This document shows positions 51,910-59,874 of a DNA stretch of 64,000 nt, one piece after another. The notes under the pieces were generated by a model. It worked only from the letters and a program-made list of their open reading frames with translations, did no database searches and was not told where the DNA came from. The stretch lies in assembly GCF_014490665.1 (NCBI RefSeq), contig NZ_CP061038.1:1054001-1118000 (forward strand). The letters are read 5' to 3'. Position 1 is the first letter of the stretch. The number at the start of each line of letters is the position of its first letter. The translations under genes and the position numbers were made by a program. The stretch is from Sphingomonas alpina (lineage in GTDB: Bacteria; Pseudomonadota; Alphaproteobacteria; Sphingomonadales; Sphingomonadaceae).

Positions 51910-53682
51910 ATGCGACCGGCGTTGATCAGTTATGCTCTGACGGGCCTCGTGCTGGCGTTCGCACCCGCGACACCGTCCATCGCCGGTGCGGCGGAGCGAA
52001 GCACCTCCCTTGCCGTGACGCTGGCGCCGATCGCAGCACCCGCCGCCCGGACGCGGATCGGCACCGTCCGGATCACCTTGCGCTTCGGCGGTATCGCTGC
52101 CGGCCGGGGCGACGCGTTGCTCCGCCTTCCAATGGTCGCCAGCAACGTCGACACGGTGGCCACCACGATCTCCGCCATCACCGCGCGCGACGCGAAGGGT
52201 GTGCTGCATCTCACCGCGCGTGACATCGACCTGCCCGAGACGAGTATGCGCGACGCGGTCGGCGGCGGACCGTCACGCGAATGGCTGGTCGACCGCGCGG
52301 TGCAGGGCGCGGTCACCATTCAGTACAGCGTGCCGGCCGAGGCGACCCTGCCGCCCCGCGGCCCGGCGCCGCCCTTCTCCTTCACTGCCGATGGCGGCGG
52401 GGTGTCAGCGGCGGGCCATGTCTTCCTGCTGCTGCCCCCCGGCGACAACCGGTATCGCACGACCTTCGGCTGGGATCTGACCCGCGCGCCCAAGGGGAGC
52501 CGGGGCGTCAGCTCACTCGGCGAGGGTAGCGTCACCGCCGCCGAGCCGCTCGATGGCGCGCAGTTGCGGATGAGCTTCTTCATGGCCGGGCGGATCGGCA
52601 CCTGGCCGCCCAGCACTCCCGCCGGCGGTTTCTTCGGCGCATGGCAGGGCGATCCCCGCTTCGATGCCGGCGCGCTGCTCGCCTGGACCGGTACGCTCTA
52701 CGATCATTATGCGCACATGTTCGGCCAGAAGGACTCGCCGCCTTATGGCGTCTTCCTGCGCTACAATCCGATCAATGCGGGCGGCGGCGTCGGTCTCTAC
52801 CGGTCATTCGTGACCACCTTCGGCACGGGGCGCGGTTCGGATGTCGCCAGGATCCGGCTGACGCTCGCGCATGAGATGTTCCACACCTTCCAGCCCTATA
52901 TCGCCAGCCCCGCCGGCCTCGAATCCTCGTGGTTCGGCGAGGGGCTTGCCACCTTCTACCAGGCGCGGCTGCCGTTCCGCTTCGGGATGCTGACCCCTGA
53001 GGAATATCTGGCCGACATCAACTGGACCGCGGCGCGGTATTACACCAGCAGCATGGCCCGCGCCCCGAACAGCCAGGTGCCCCTGCGCTTCTGGGCCGAC
53101 ACCCGCGTGCGAACGCTGCCCTATGACCGGGGCATGCTCTATTTCGTCACGGTCGACGATGCGCTGCGCAAGGCCAGCGGCGGCAAGACCTCGCTCGACG
53201 ATCTGATGCTCGCCATGCTGGCGATCGAAAAGACCGGCAAGGTGACCGGCAATGCCGATTGGGAAGCGTTGCTGGCACAGCATCTTGGACCGGGAGCCGT
53301 CGACGATTTTCGCGCGTTCCTGGACGGGGCGATGCCGGTGCCCGCTTCGGATGCCTTCGGCGCCTGCTTCCGTCGGACCACCCGCCCGCTACGGCGCTAT
53401 GAACTGGGCTTTGCAACCGATGTCCTTGCCCAGCCGAAGCGCGTGGTAAGCGGGCTGGTTCCGGGATCCGCTGCGGACAAGGCGGGATTGCGCAATGGCG
53501 ACGAGATTGTCGATCCGGTGCCGCAGGACGGGATCCAGGGCGAGCAGACCGAACTGATCCGTCTCAAGGTGCGGCGCGGGCAGGGCGTTCTGCCAATCTC
53601 CTATTTGCCGCGCGGCGAGACCGTCGACGCCTATCAGTGGGAGTTCGTGCCCGGTGCCGCGCGACAAGGTTGCGCACTTTGA
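51910..53682 (+). CDS. Secreted metallopeptidase (HExxH, M61-like) with PDZ domain
   Basis: 590 residues from ATG 51910 with GAGG upstream. Signal peptide to about 27. An N-terminal beta domain (about 30-230) precedes the zinc site LAHEMFHTFQP (about 318-328) and the third ligand in SSWFGEGLATFYQ (Glu about 344). A C-terminal PDZ-like segment (about 500-560; VVSGLVPGSAADKAGLRNGDEIVD) gives the order seen in M61 glycyl aminopeptidase-like proteins. M61 enzymes prefer N-terminal Gly/Ala. It fits the peptide-use theme of the cluster. Confidence 0.85.
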   Translation: MRPALISYALTGLVLAFAPATPSIAGAAERSTSLAVTLAPIAAPAARTRIGTVRITLRFGGIAAGRGDALLRLPMVASNVDTVATTISAITARDAKGVLHLTARDIDLPETSMRDAVGGGPSREWLVDRAVQGAVTIQYSVPAEATLPPRGPAPPFSFTADGGGVSAAGHVFLLLPPGDNRYRTTFGWDLTRAPKGSRGVSSLGEGSVTAAEPLDGAQLRMSFFMAGRIGTWPPSTPAGGFFGAWQGDPRFDAGALLAWTGTLYDHYAHMFGQKDSPPYGVFLRYNPINAGGGVGLYRSFVTTFGTGRGSDVARIRLTLAHEMFHTFQPYIASPAGLESSWFGEGLATFYQARLPFRFGMLTPEEYLADINWTAARYYTSSMARAPNSQVPLRFWADTRVRTLPYDRGMLYFVTVDDALRKASGGKTSLDDLMLAMLAIEKTGKVTGNADWEALLAQHLGPGAVDDFRAFLDGAMPVPASDAFGACFRRTTRPLRRYELGFATDVLAQPKRVVSGLVPGSAADKAGLRNGDEIVDPVPQDGIQGEQTELIRLKVRRGQGVLPISYLPRGETVDAYQWEFVPGAARQGCAL

Positions 53683-54039
53683 CGAACCTGTCCCGGTCGC
53701 TTGGCGCCCCTTTTGAATAGCGTTCGTGTTTCACCGTAAGAGGGTGATTTCAACGCTTTCTCCGCGCGAGCCACGAAGCGCCTCGCTGCGCTTCGGAAGC
53801 CGCACCGCGGGCGGCTCCCGCTTGACCATGTACCCTGAGTTCGATAGAGGCGCACGGAGTCGAACTGGGGCGCCAAGCTCCGGTTTTCAGGCGAAAACTT
53901 TTTGTGGTTCATTTCATGGTACCACGAAAGATTCGTCGATCGGAAAGTTGGGAAGAACAATGGCTTGTCGCCTGAGTTCGAATCCACCCTCTCCGCCAGT
54001 TTTCATGATATAGACGCGCCCGAAAGGCACCGACACCGC
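53683..54039. other. Gene-free region at the right end of the putative island
   Basis: 357 bases between the metallopeptidase and the DUF6481 gene. No recognisable gene. It contains a 23-nt copy of the tRNA-Ser 3' end at 53976-53998 (listed separately) and, before it, disordered sequence with short inverted repeats near 53765-53820. Confidence 0.65.
53976..53998 (+). repeat. tRNA-Ser 3'-end copy, candidate right attachment site
   Basis: 23 bases read GTTCGAATCC then ACCCTCTCCGCCA. They equal the tRNA-Ser 3' end (20839-20862) except for one missing C in a C-run, and lie in the same orientation. The rest of a tRNA is absent upstream. With the integrase stub beside the intact tRNA, this is the expected far-end repeat of an element integrated at the tRNA 3' end, 33 kb away. 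Confidence 0.7.
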
Positions 54040-54372
54040 ATGGCATACAAGGAACCGAGCTTTCAGGACCGGGCGGCGCTCTCCGCGCAAGCCAAGCAGA
54101 AGGCCCTGGAGAAACTGAAGGCTCAGCCGCCGATCGATCCGGCGGTTGCCGAGGCGCGCGCTGCCGCACGTGCCGCAAAGGAAGTGGCCGATGCCAAGCG
54201 CCGCGCCGACAAGCTTGCCGCCGCCGAACAGGCGAAGCTCGACAAGATCGCCCGCGCTGAAGCGGCGCTCGCCGAAGCCGCTGCTGCAGTCGAGCGCGCG
54301 CAACTGACCGAGGCCGAGAAGAAGGCGGCGCGCGACGCGCGCTACGCCGCACGCAAGAAGGGCAAGCGCTGA
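54040..54372 (+). CDS. DUF6481 family protein (charged coiled-coil)
   Basis: 110 residues from ATG 54040. The N-terminus YKEPSFQDRAALSAQAKQKALEKLKAQPPIDP matches the DUF6481 family known from sphingomonads. The remainder is an almost pure Ala/Lys/Glu/Arg helix (about 40-105) likely to form a coiled coil, ending RKKGKR. No signal peptide or enzyme motif. Function unknown; the basic helix could bind nucleic acid. First gene outside the putative island. Confidence 0.82.
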   Translation: MAYKEPSFQDRAALSAQAKQKALEKLKAQPPIDPAVAEARAAARAAKEVADAKRRADKLAAAEQAKLDKIARAEAALAEAAAAVERAQLTEAEKKAARDARYAARKKGKR

Positions 54373-54579
54373 CCGCCTGACCTCCATCGGAGGTTTGTCA
54401 CGGCCCGCAGCGATTAAAATCTCCGTAAATTCGACCTGCAGGCCCATGCCCTGCATCGCGTTGGCGTGAGCCGATCCGGCCTGGAATCATTTCCGCGCCG
54501 CTATTGCGATATCAGCCTGAACTCAATCGACCGCCCAACCGGCGCGGTTTGACGCTTCCCGGCCCCTGCCTTCTCGTGC

Positions 54580-54600
54580 TAACGAGAATTACTCGCATTA
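54580..54600. promoter_or_regulatory. Fur-box-like palindrome before the DUF6607 gene
   Basis: TAACGAGAAT T ACTCGCATTA is an imperfect inverted repeat (7 of 10 positions) resembling iron-responsive Fur boxes (NATAATNATTATC-like, AATGCGA..ATTCTC forms). It ends 20 bases before the start codon, where a repressor would block transcription. Iron control is inference. Confidence 0.45.
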
Positions 54601-54620
54601 GTGAAGATCGGGGACGTGGA

Positions 54621-55604
54621 ATGATTCGCTTCAGGGAAGCCCGCTTGCTGGGCGCGCTTTTGGCGCTGCCGTTTTCCGGACCTGTCTTTGCAGAGACGAT
54701 TGTCACCGGACCCCGGCCGGTATTGTTCGGGCCCTCATTGGCCGCTGACCGTGCCGCGATCCTCGCCATGGCGGGCGATTACAAGGTGACGTTCGATTTC
54801 CGCGAAACCACGCCGTGGCGCGCCGATTATACGCCGATCCAGTCCAAGCTTTCCGGTGGCCATGAAAGCGTGCGCGTGGTCGAGGACAGCCCGACGCACA
54901 TCGTCCTGCAGCATCTCTTGGTCGTCGGGACGACCGGCAGCGACCCGATGGTGATCAAGCATTGGCGGCAGGACTGGACCTATGAGCCCGCCACGGTGCT
55001 GACCTATGAAGGGCAGGGGAAATGGGGGCTGACGGACGTGCCGGCCGACCAGCGCAAGGGCAGCTGGTCGCAGACCGTGTGGCAGACCGATGATTCCCCG
55101 CGCTATGGCGGCTGGGGTAAATGGACCAGCGAGGGCGGGATACCGCGCTGGCAGAGCGACTGGTCATGGCGCCCGCTCGCGCGCCGCGATGCGGTGCGCA
55201 AGCCGCCCTATGACCGCTATTTCAGCATCAACCGCCACTCGCCGTCACCCAATGGCTGGATCCACTGGCAGGACAATATCAAGATGGGGTTGGTCGGCGG
55301 AAAGCTCGTGCCCTTCGTCCAGGAATCGGTCCTCAACACCTATGTGAAGGACAGCGACTATGACGTCGACTCCGCCGACGCCTATTGGACCGCGACCAAA
55401 GATTATTGGGCTGCGGTACGCGCCGCCTGGGATGCGGCGATTGTCGCGAACAAGGGCGTAGTTGTGGCCGAGGTCGCCGACACCGGCTCCGCCTCGGGCG
55501 AGCGCCTGATGGGCTATGCCGACGACATCAAGGCCGGCAAGCTGAAGACCGCCGATGCGGTTGTGAAGGCGAGGGCGGTAATTGCCGAGGTCACCAGGCG
55601 CTAG
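54621..55604 (+). CDS. DUF6607 family secreted protein
   Basis: 327 residues from ATG 54621 (GGGGACGTGGA upstream). Signal peptide to about 24 (PVFAET). The mature protein is Trp-rich (KHWRQDWTYEP, GSWSQTVWQTDDSPRYGGWGKW, WQSDWSWRPLARRD, NGWIHWQDN), a pattern I associate with DUF6607. Biochemical role unknown; a Fur-like palindrome directly upstream points to iron-limited expression, which would agree with a role near haem or iron uptake. It stands alone, 183 bases from the convergent L,D-transpeptidase gene. Confidence 0.75.
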   Translation: MIRFREARLLGALLALPFSGPVFAETIVTGPRPVLFGPSLAADRAAILAMAGDYKVTFDFRETTPWRADYTPIQSKLSGGHESVRVVEDSPTHIVLQHLLVVGTTGSDPMVIKHWRQDWTYEPATVLTYEGQGKWGLTDVPADQRKGSWSQTVWQTDDSPRYGGWGKWTSEGGIPRWQSDWSWRPLARRDAVRKPPYDRYFSINRHSPSPNGWIHWQDNIKMGLVGGKLVPFVQESVLNTYVKDSDYDVDSADAYWTATKDYWAAVRAAWDAAIVANKGVVVAEVADTGSASGERLMGYADDIKAGKLKTADAVVKARAVIAEVTRR

Positions 55605-55787
55605 GGTTCGATGAATTTAGACGGCTTCCTGTCGTCATCTCCGCTTTCTTGGAGGCACCGATGGTGTGACTCGCTGGAGGTCGCCATTTGAATCTTCTGG
55701 GTGACGAAGAAAATGGCAGCTTTGTACCTGATCTCGGTCGCTGTTGCCGTTTTGAGACTCTTCGCAAAGCGGACTTTTACAGCCGAC

Positions 55788-56768
55788 TTAAGGAGCTGCA
55801 GTGTCGCCGACCGCCAGCACAACGATATTCGTGCCGGTCCCACTGCTGCGGAGTGAGTCGCGCGTGACCAGCAACGTGGTGCCTGGGCTCAGGATGCCGT
55901 CGAGCAGAACGCGAAAAGTCTCGGGAAGGTGCGCCCGGGCCCGCTCGATCGGGGTAAGTTCCGGCGCAATCGGCTTTGGGTTGCCGGGCAGCGGCAGCCT
56001 CAGCCAGTGGATGCCGGCTGGATCGATGCTTTTCAGCGTGAAGGCCTCGGTCCTCTCAACCGGACCATCGATGGTGATCGCCGCGGATCCGATCTCTATG
56101 CCATTTCGCAGTACAACGACGCGACGGTCTCGCCCGCTGACGACGATCGATATCGGACCGGCGGGAGACCTGTCCGGCCGCCAGATATAATCTTCGGGCG
56201 GTTGATGCATGTCATCCGGCCCAGCGGCGATGATCCCCGGTGTGGGCGATATCTCCGGTGCCTCAGCGTCATCGGTGATGATGACGGTGAGACCCAGGCG
56301 GGTGACGCCGAACAACAATTTGGCGAACGCCAAGGGCAGCCGCACACAGCCGTGAGAATCGGGATAACCGGGCAAATGGCCGGCGTGCAATGCGATCCCG
56401 CCCCAGGTCAGCCGCTGCATGAACGGCATCGGTGCATCCTTGTAGAGATTGGATGTGTGGTCCGCGTCTTTCTGCAGGATCGTAAATATGCCGGTCGGGG
56501 TTTGATAACCAGGCCGACCGCTCGATATCGTCGAAACGCCGATCGGGAGGCCATTGCGATAAAGATAGGCGCGCTGCGTCTTGAGACCGACGATCATCGT
56601 CACTGGCCCGGCCGGCGCGATGTCCGGTGCCCACAGGAACTCGCCGGGCTTGAGCGCCTCGACTGCGCCATCGGTCGATGCTGGCGGCGTTTGCGCGGTC
56701 GCGGCTGTATTCATTCCCATCAGCGCAACCATGGCCGCGCACCGCAACAACACATGTTTTCCGATCAC
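55788..56768 (-). CDS. L,D-transpeptidase (YkuD) with degenerate second copy
   Basis: 326 residues. Signal peptide to about 25 (TAATAQ). The YkuD domain (about 42-170) keeps the catalytic HAGHLPGYPDSHGCVRLP (Cys about 140), which forms 3-3 peptidoglycan cross-links or attaches proteins. Residues about 193-250 repeat the start of this domain (WRPDRSPAGPISIVVSG against WAPDIAPAGPVTMIVGL; LRNGIEIGSA against YRNGLPIGVS) but lack the His-Gly-Cys motif. It lies 3 bases after the GNAT gene, so one operon, and under the same FixJ-like promoter region. Confidence 0.88.
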   Translation of the reverse strand: MIGKHVLLRCAAMVALMGMNTAATAQTPPASTDGAVEALKPGEFLWAPDIAPAGPVTMIVGLKTQRAYLYRNGLPIGVSTISSGRPGYQTPTGIFTILQKDADHTSNLYKDAPMPFMQRLTWGGIALHAGHLPGYPDSHGCVRLPLAFAKLLFGVTRLGLTVIITDDAEAPEISPTPGIIAAGPDDMHQPPEDYIWRPDRSPAGPISIVVSGRDRRVVVLRNGIEIGSAAITIDGPVERTEAFTLKSIDPAGIHWLRLPLPGNPKPIAPELTPIERARAHLPETFRVLLDGILSPGTTLLVTRDSLRSSGTGTNIVVLAVGDTAAP

Positions 56769-56771
56769 CGA

Positions 56772-57296
56772 TCAGCGCCGGTCGAGCTGGCGGCTGACGA
56801 GCATCAGGGTCGGGTCGCCCGGGTAAGGCGCGACGGTGAAGCCCATGTCGCGTTCCAGTTCGATCGCCTGGTGATTGTCGCGGCTTTCGATCGCTTCGAG
56901 TGTGTGCACGCCCTTCGACTCCGCATAGCGGGCGATATAGGCGAGCAATTCCCAGCTGATCCCCAGACGCTTGTGATCCTCGCGGATCGCGATCGCGACC
57001 TCGCCATGCTCGAACGCCGCATCACATGCGAGCATGCCGGTCGCGATCATCATCGATCCATCGGCAGTGAAGGCGAGAAAGTTTTCCGCATGATCATGGT
57101 CGAGGTGCGTGAGGGCGGTGATCTGGCTCGTGCCGACTTCGTTCAGGCCAGTCAGGAAACGGAAGCGCAGATCGGCGCGAGTGACATGCGAGAAGAAATC
57201 CTTCAGCGTTCCATCATCTTCATACAAAGCAGGCCGGACGTGGAAGCGGAAGCCGGTTCGCGTGGTGAGCATATCACCTGTCTTGGTCTGATTCAC
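56772..57296 (-). CDS. GNAT family acetyltransferase, probably oxygen-regulated
   Basis: 174 residues from GTG 57296, chosen for the GAGGATAT sequence just upstream; ATG 57272 is a later alternative. The GNAT fold shows FHVRPALYEDDGTLKDFF, RFRFLTGL and the acetyl-CoA loop in VAIAIREDHKRLGISWELLAY (about 112-132), then GVHTLEAIESRDNHQAIELERDMGF. It resembles the acetyltransferase half of Pat-type protein acetyltransferases (PALYEDD..L..FF..VT..DL..RF). Upstream lie two FixJ-like motifs shared with the divergent small gene. Confidence 0.85.
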   Translation of the reverse strand: MNQTKTGDMLTTRTGFRFHVRPALYEDDGTLKDFFSHVTRADLRFRFLTGLNEVGTSQITALTHLDHDHAENFLAFTADGSMMIATGMLACDAAFEHGEVAIAIREDHKRLGISWELLAYIARYAESKGVHTLEAIESRDNHQAIELERDMGFTVAPYPGDPTLMLVSRQLDRR

Positions 57297-57364
57297 GCTG
57301 GATATCCTCGATCGGAATGGCTTTCCCGAGAAGGATGTAGCCAATGCAGCCGGGTCCGATCAGC

Positions 57365-57380
57365 GTCGGAAACCACGTAG
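57365..57380 (+). promoter_or_regulatory. FixJ-like site A
   Basis: GTCGGAAACCACGTAG lies in the divergent region between the GNAT and small-protein genes. It matches the site before xfp (GTCGGAAACTACGCAG) at 14 of 16 positions. The reverse complement CTACGTGGTTTCCGAC resembles the Sinorhizobium FixJ recognition sequence GTAMGTAGTTTCC. Confidence 0.6.
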
Positions 57381-57409
57381 ATCGAGCGGGCAGGTGCAGA
57401 GGCTGGACC

Positions 57410-57425
57410 CTAAGTAGATTCCGAC
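57410..57425 (-). promoter_or_regulatory. FixJ-like site B (opposite orientation)
   Basis: On the minus strand GTCGGAATCTACTTAG; on the plus strand CTAAGTAGATTCCGAC, matching the FixJ consensus core TAAGTAG.TTCC. It points toward the small-protein gene, as site A points toward the GNAT operon. Confidence 0.62.
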
Positions 57426-57487
57426 CCGGCCGGTCCGCAACCAAACCAGCTAGAGCCTGCTCATCGCTCAACGATGAGGAGGTCGCC

Positions 57488-57670
57488 ATGCCGAAGCGCC
57501 ACAATGAAATTACCTATATCGAAACCCGTCTTGCCAAGACGCTGCGCCAGGCCGAACATTCTTCGGGCGAATGCGACCGGGCATCGCATGAGGGCTTGGC
57601 CGATCTCTATCGTTCCCAATTGGCCGAGCTGCGCAAAAACCTGACGATGCCGAACCGGGCGCTCATCTAG
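57488..57670 (+). CDS. Small conserved hypothetical protein
   Basis: 60 residues from ATG 57488 with GAGGAGGTCG upstream, a strong ribosome site. Soluble, charged and helical (ITYIETRLAKTLRQAEHSSGECDRASHEGLADLYRSQLAELRK). No known motif. Its promoter region carries two FixJ-like sites. The stop shares CTAG with the fixJ stop on the other strand (convergent). Possibly a small effector of the oxygen response; function unknown. Confidence 0.72.
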   Translation: MPKRHNEITYIETRLAKTLRQAEHSSGECDRASHEGLADLYRSQLAELRKNLTMPNRALI

Positions 57671-58296
57671 CCGTCGGCGGGTGGGCCGCCGAAACCGGCG
57701 ACGAACGCGATCCGCAACACGTCAGAAATACTGCGGACACCGAGCTTGTGCGTCAGGTTCGATCGATGGACTTCCACGGTACGGGTGGCGATGCCGAGCT
57801 TATAGGCGGTGATCTTGTTGGCCTGTCCGCGCACCATGCCGTCAAGTACTTCGCGCTCGCGCGGCGTCAGCACAGCGAGGCGCAACGTCGCCGCGGCAAC
57901 GCTCATCTGCCCGGTCTGTGCGGCGCCGAGCCGCTCGAAGGCTTCCTCGACGGCGCGCAGCAGAACGACCTTTTCGAACGGTTTTTCGAGAAAATCGATC
58001 GCACCGGCCTTGATCGCGCGCACCGACAAGGCGATGTCGCCATGGCCGGTCAGCATCACGATCGGCAGGGCGATCCCACGCTCGCCGAGCAATCTCTGTA
58101 CTTCCAGCCCGTCGAGTTCGGGCATGCGGATGTCGAGCAGCACACAGCCTGGCTCCACCTCGGCGGCAACCGCGAGGAATGCGACGCCGGAGGCATAGGT
58201 TTCGACCCGGAACCCGCTCATGCGCAGCAGGAAACTGGCCGAGCGGCGGATCGCGTCTTCGTCATCGATCAGATGGATAAGCCGCTCATCCGCCAT
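57667..58296 (-). CDS. fixJ: Oxygen-response regulator FixJ
   Basis: 209 residues from ATG 58296. Receiver domain (about 1-120) with acidic pocket IDDED (about 10-13), phospho-Asp in LLDIRMPELDG (about 52), Thr in MLTGHGD and Lys in EKPF; then a LuxR-type HTH (about 140-200; LTPREREVLDGMVRGQANKITAYKLGIATRTVEVHRSNL). The long linker and NK.IAY.L.I..RTVEVHR pattern are those of FixJ. The start overlaps the fixL end by 11 bases. It should be phosphorylated by FixL under low oxygen. Confidence 0.93.
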   Translation of the reverse strand: MADERLIHLIDDEDAIRRSASFLLRMSGFRVETYASGVAFLAVAAEVEPGCVLLDIRMPELDGLEVQRLLGERGIALPIVMLTGHGDIALSVRAIKAGAIDFLEKPFEKVVLLRAVEEAFERLGAAQTGQMSVAAATLRLAVLTPREREVLDGMVRGQANKITAYKLGIATRTVEVHRSNLTHKLGVRSISDVLRIAFVAGFGGPPADG

Positions 58297-59812
58297 CGAT
58301 GTCGTCCAAATCCGCGCGCAAGAGCGTGAAGTGGAATTCGGTACCGTCCGGCAGCGCGGTCGCCCAGATCGCGCCGCCATGTGCCTCGACGATTGTGCGG
58401 CAGATCGACAGGCCCAACCCCATTCCCTCCGGCTTGCTCGAGGCAAATGCCTGGAACAGCCGGTCGGCGACGCCGGGTGCGATACCGCCGCCGGTGTCGG
58501 TGATGGTGACCTGCATATGATCGTCGACAGGGCATGTCGCGATCGTCAGGATGCGGCGTGGGGTGTCCGCCATCGCCTGGATCGCATTGCGGATAAGGTT
58601 GACCAGCACTTGCTGGATCTGAACGCGGTCAGCCCGCACCATCGCGTCCGTACTGGAATAGTCCGTCACCACCCGGACTCCGGCCGCACGCGCGCCGATC
58701 AACGCGAGGTGCGCGGCTTCTTCGACCATCAGGTTCAGCGGCTCAGGTCGCTGGCTGACCGCGCCATGAGCGACGAAATCGCGCAACCGGCGGATGATAT
58801 GGCCGGCGCGGATCGACTGCGCCGTTGCATCCTCCATCGCCTCACGTGCCAGCGCCAATGTTTCGGGTGTCGGATCATCGAGCAGGCCGCGCGCGCCTTC
58901 GAGATAGTTGGTGACGGCGGTCAATGGCTGGTTGAGCTCATGCGCCAGCGTGGAGGCCATGGTGCCCATTGCGCTCAGCCGTGAGACGTGGATCAGTTCG
59001 GATTGCAGGTCCTGCAAACGCAGTTCGGTACGCCGCCGTTCGGTGAGGTCGCGGATGAAGCCGGTGAAGATGCGCCGGTCGCCGACCAATGCCTCCCCGA
59101 CCGCGAGTTCGAGCGGGAATGTCTCGCCGTTGCGGCGCAGGCCGGTGACCAGCCGCACCCGCCCAATCACCTTGCGTTCACCACCGCCCATATAGTCGGC
59201 GAGATAGCCGTCATGCCGGCCACGATCCGGTTCGGGCATCAGCACCGAGACGTTGCGGCCGATCACATCCGCTTCGACATGGCCGAACAAGCGCTCCGCC
59301 GCCGCGCTGAACGAGGATATGGTACCGGCTTCGTCGATGATGATCATCGCGTCGGGCACGGTTTCCAGAATGGAGCGCAGATGCTCTTCACGCCGTGCCA
59401 GCGCGGTTTCCGCCGCTTTCTGTTCGGTAAGGTCGCGCACGACCTTGCCGAAGCCGCGCAACGCGCCGGTCTCGTCATGCAGTGCCGTCATCGTGACGCA
59501 GGCGAAGAATTCCGAGCCGTCGCGGCGGACGCGCCAGCTTTCCTCCTCCAGCCTGCCCTCGGCAGCGGCGCGCACCAGATCGGCGGCGGGTTTGTCCGCC
59601 GCGATATCGCGCGGCTGATAGAAAACGGAGAAATGCCGGCCGACGATCTCAGCCTGGGTCCACCCCTTGATACGCTCCGCGCCGCGGTTCCAGATCGTCA
59701 CATACCCTTGGGGATCGAGCATGTAGATCGCGTAGTTGGTCGCCCCGTCGATCAACAGGCCGAGCTCCTCCGCCAGGGTGCCGGGTTTCAGGGGGATCGC
59801 GCAAATCCTCAT
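58286..59812 (-). CDS. fixL: Haem-PAS oxygen sensor histidine kinase FixL
   Basis: 508 residues from ATG 59812. Order: PAS1 (about 15-130; IYMLDPQGYVTIWNRGAERIKGW), haem PAS2 (about 145-260), HisKA (about 275-340) and HATPase (about 390-505). With this start the haem-ligand His in PDRGRHDGY is residue 200, the oxygen-sensing Arg in VRLVTG is 220 and the phospho-His in LAHELNQPL is 291, the numbers known for Bradyrhizobium FixL. So this is a true haem oxygen sensor and not only a FixL-like PAS kinase. No membrane helices: cytosolic. Downstream of ackA by 62 bases on the same strand. Confidence 0.94.
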   Translation of the reverse strand: MRICAIPLKPGTLAEELGLLIDGATNYAIYMLDPQGYVTIWNRGAERIKGWTQAEIVGRHFSVFYQPRDIAADKPAADLVRAAAEGRLEEESWRVRRDGSEFFACVTMTALHDETGALRGFGKVVRDLTEQKAAETALARREEHLRSILETVPDAMIIIDEAGTISSFSAAAERLFGHVEADVIGRNVSVLMPEPDRGRHDGYLADYMGGGERKVIGRVRLVTGLRRNGETFPLELAVGEALVGDRRIFTGFIRDLTERRRTELRLQDLQSELIHVSRLSAMGTMASTLAHELNQPLTAVTNYLEGARGLLDDPTPETLALAREAMEDATAQSIRAGHIIRRLRDFVAHGAVSQRPEPLNLMVEEAAHLALIGARAAGVRVVTDYSSTDAMVRADRVQIQQVLVNLIRNAIQAMADTPRRILTIATCPVDDHMQVTITDTGGGIAPGVADRLFQAFASSKPEGMGLGLSICRTIVEAHGGAIWATALPDGTEFHFTLLRADLDDIDGG

Positions 59813-59874
59813 ATCGGGCGATGCAGCACAACGCCGGGCCGATCGCGTACCACCTCCACGCCGGGAAATGCCTA

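Noticed and set aside
53940..54000. A second tRNA-Ser gene
   Set aside because: Only the last 23 bases match; no acceptor 5' half, D-arm or anticodon stem, and one T-stem base is missing. Interpreted as an attachment-site copy.
55929..57380. 483-codon plus-strand frame opposite the L,D-transpeptidase and GNAT genes
   Set aside because: Runs antisense through two recognised genes and their promoter; no ribosome site or family signature.
58286..59812. A generic PAS histidine kinase without haem
   Set aside because: His200, Arg220 and the LMPEPDRGRHDGY segment match the haem pocket of FixL, so the specific call was kept.
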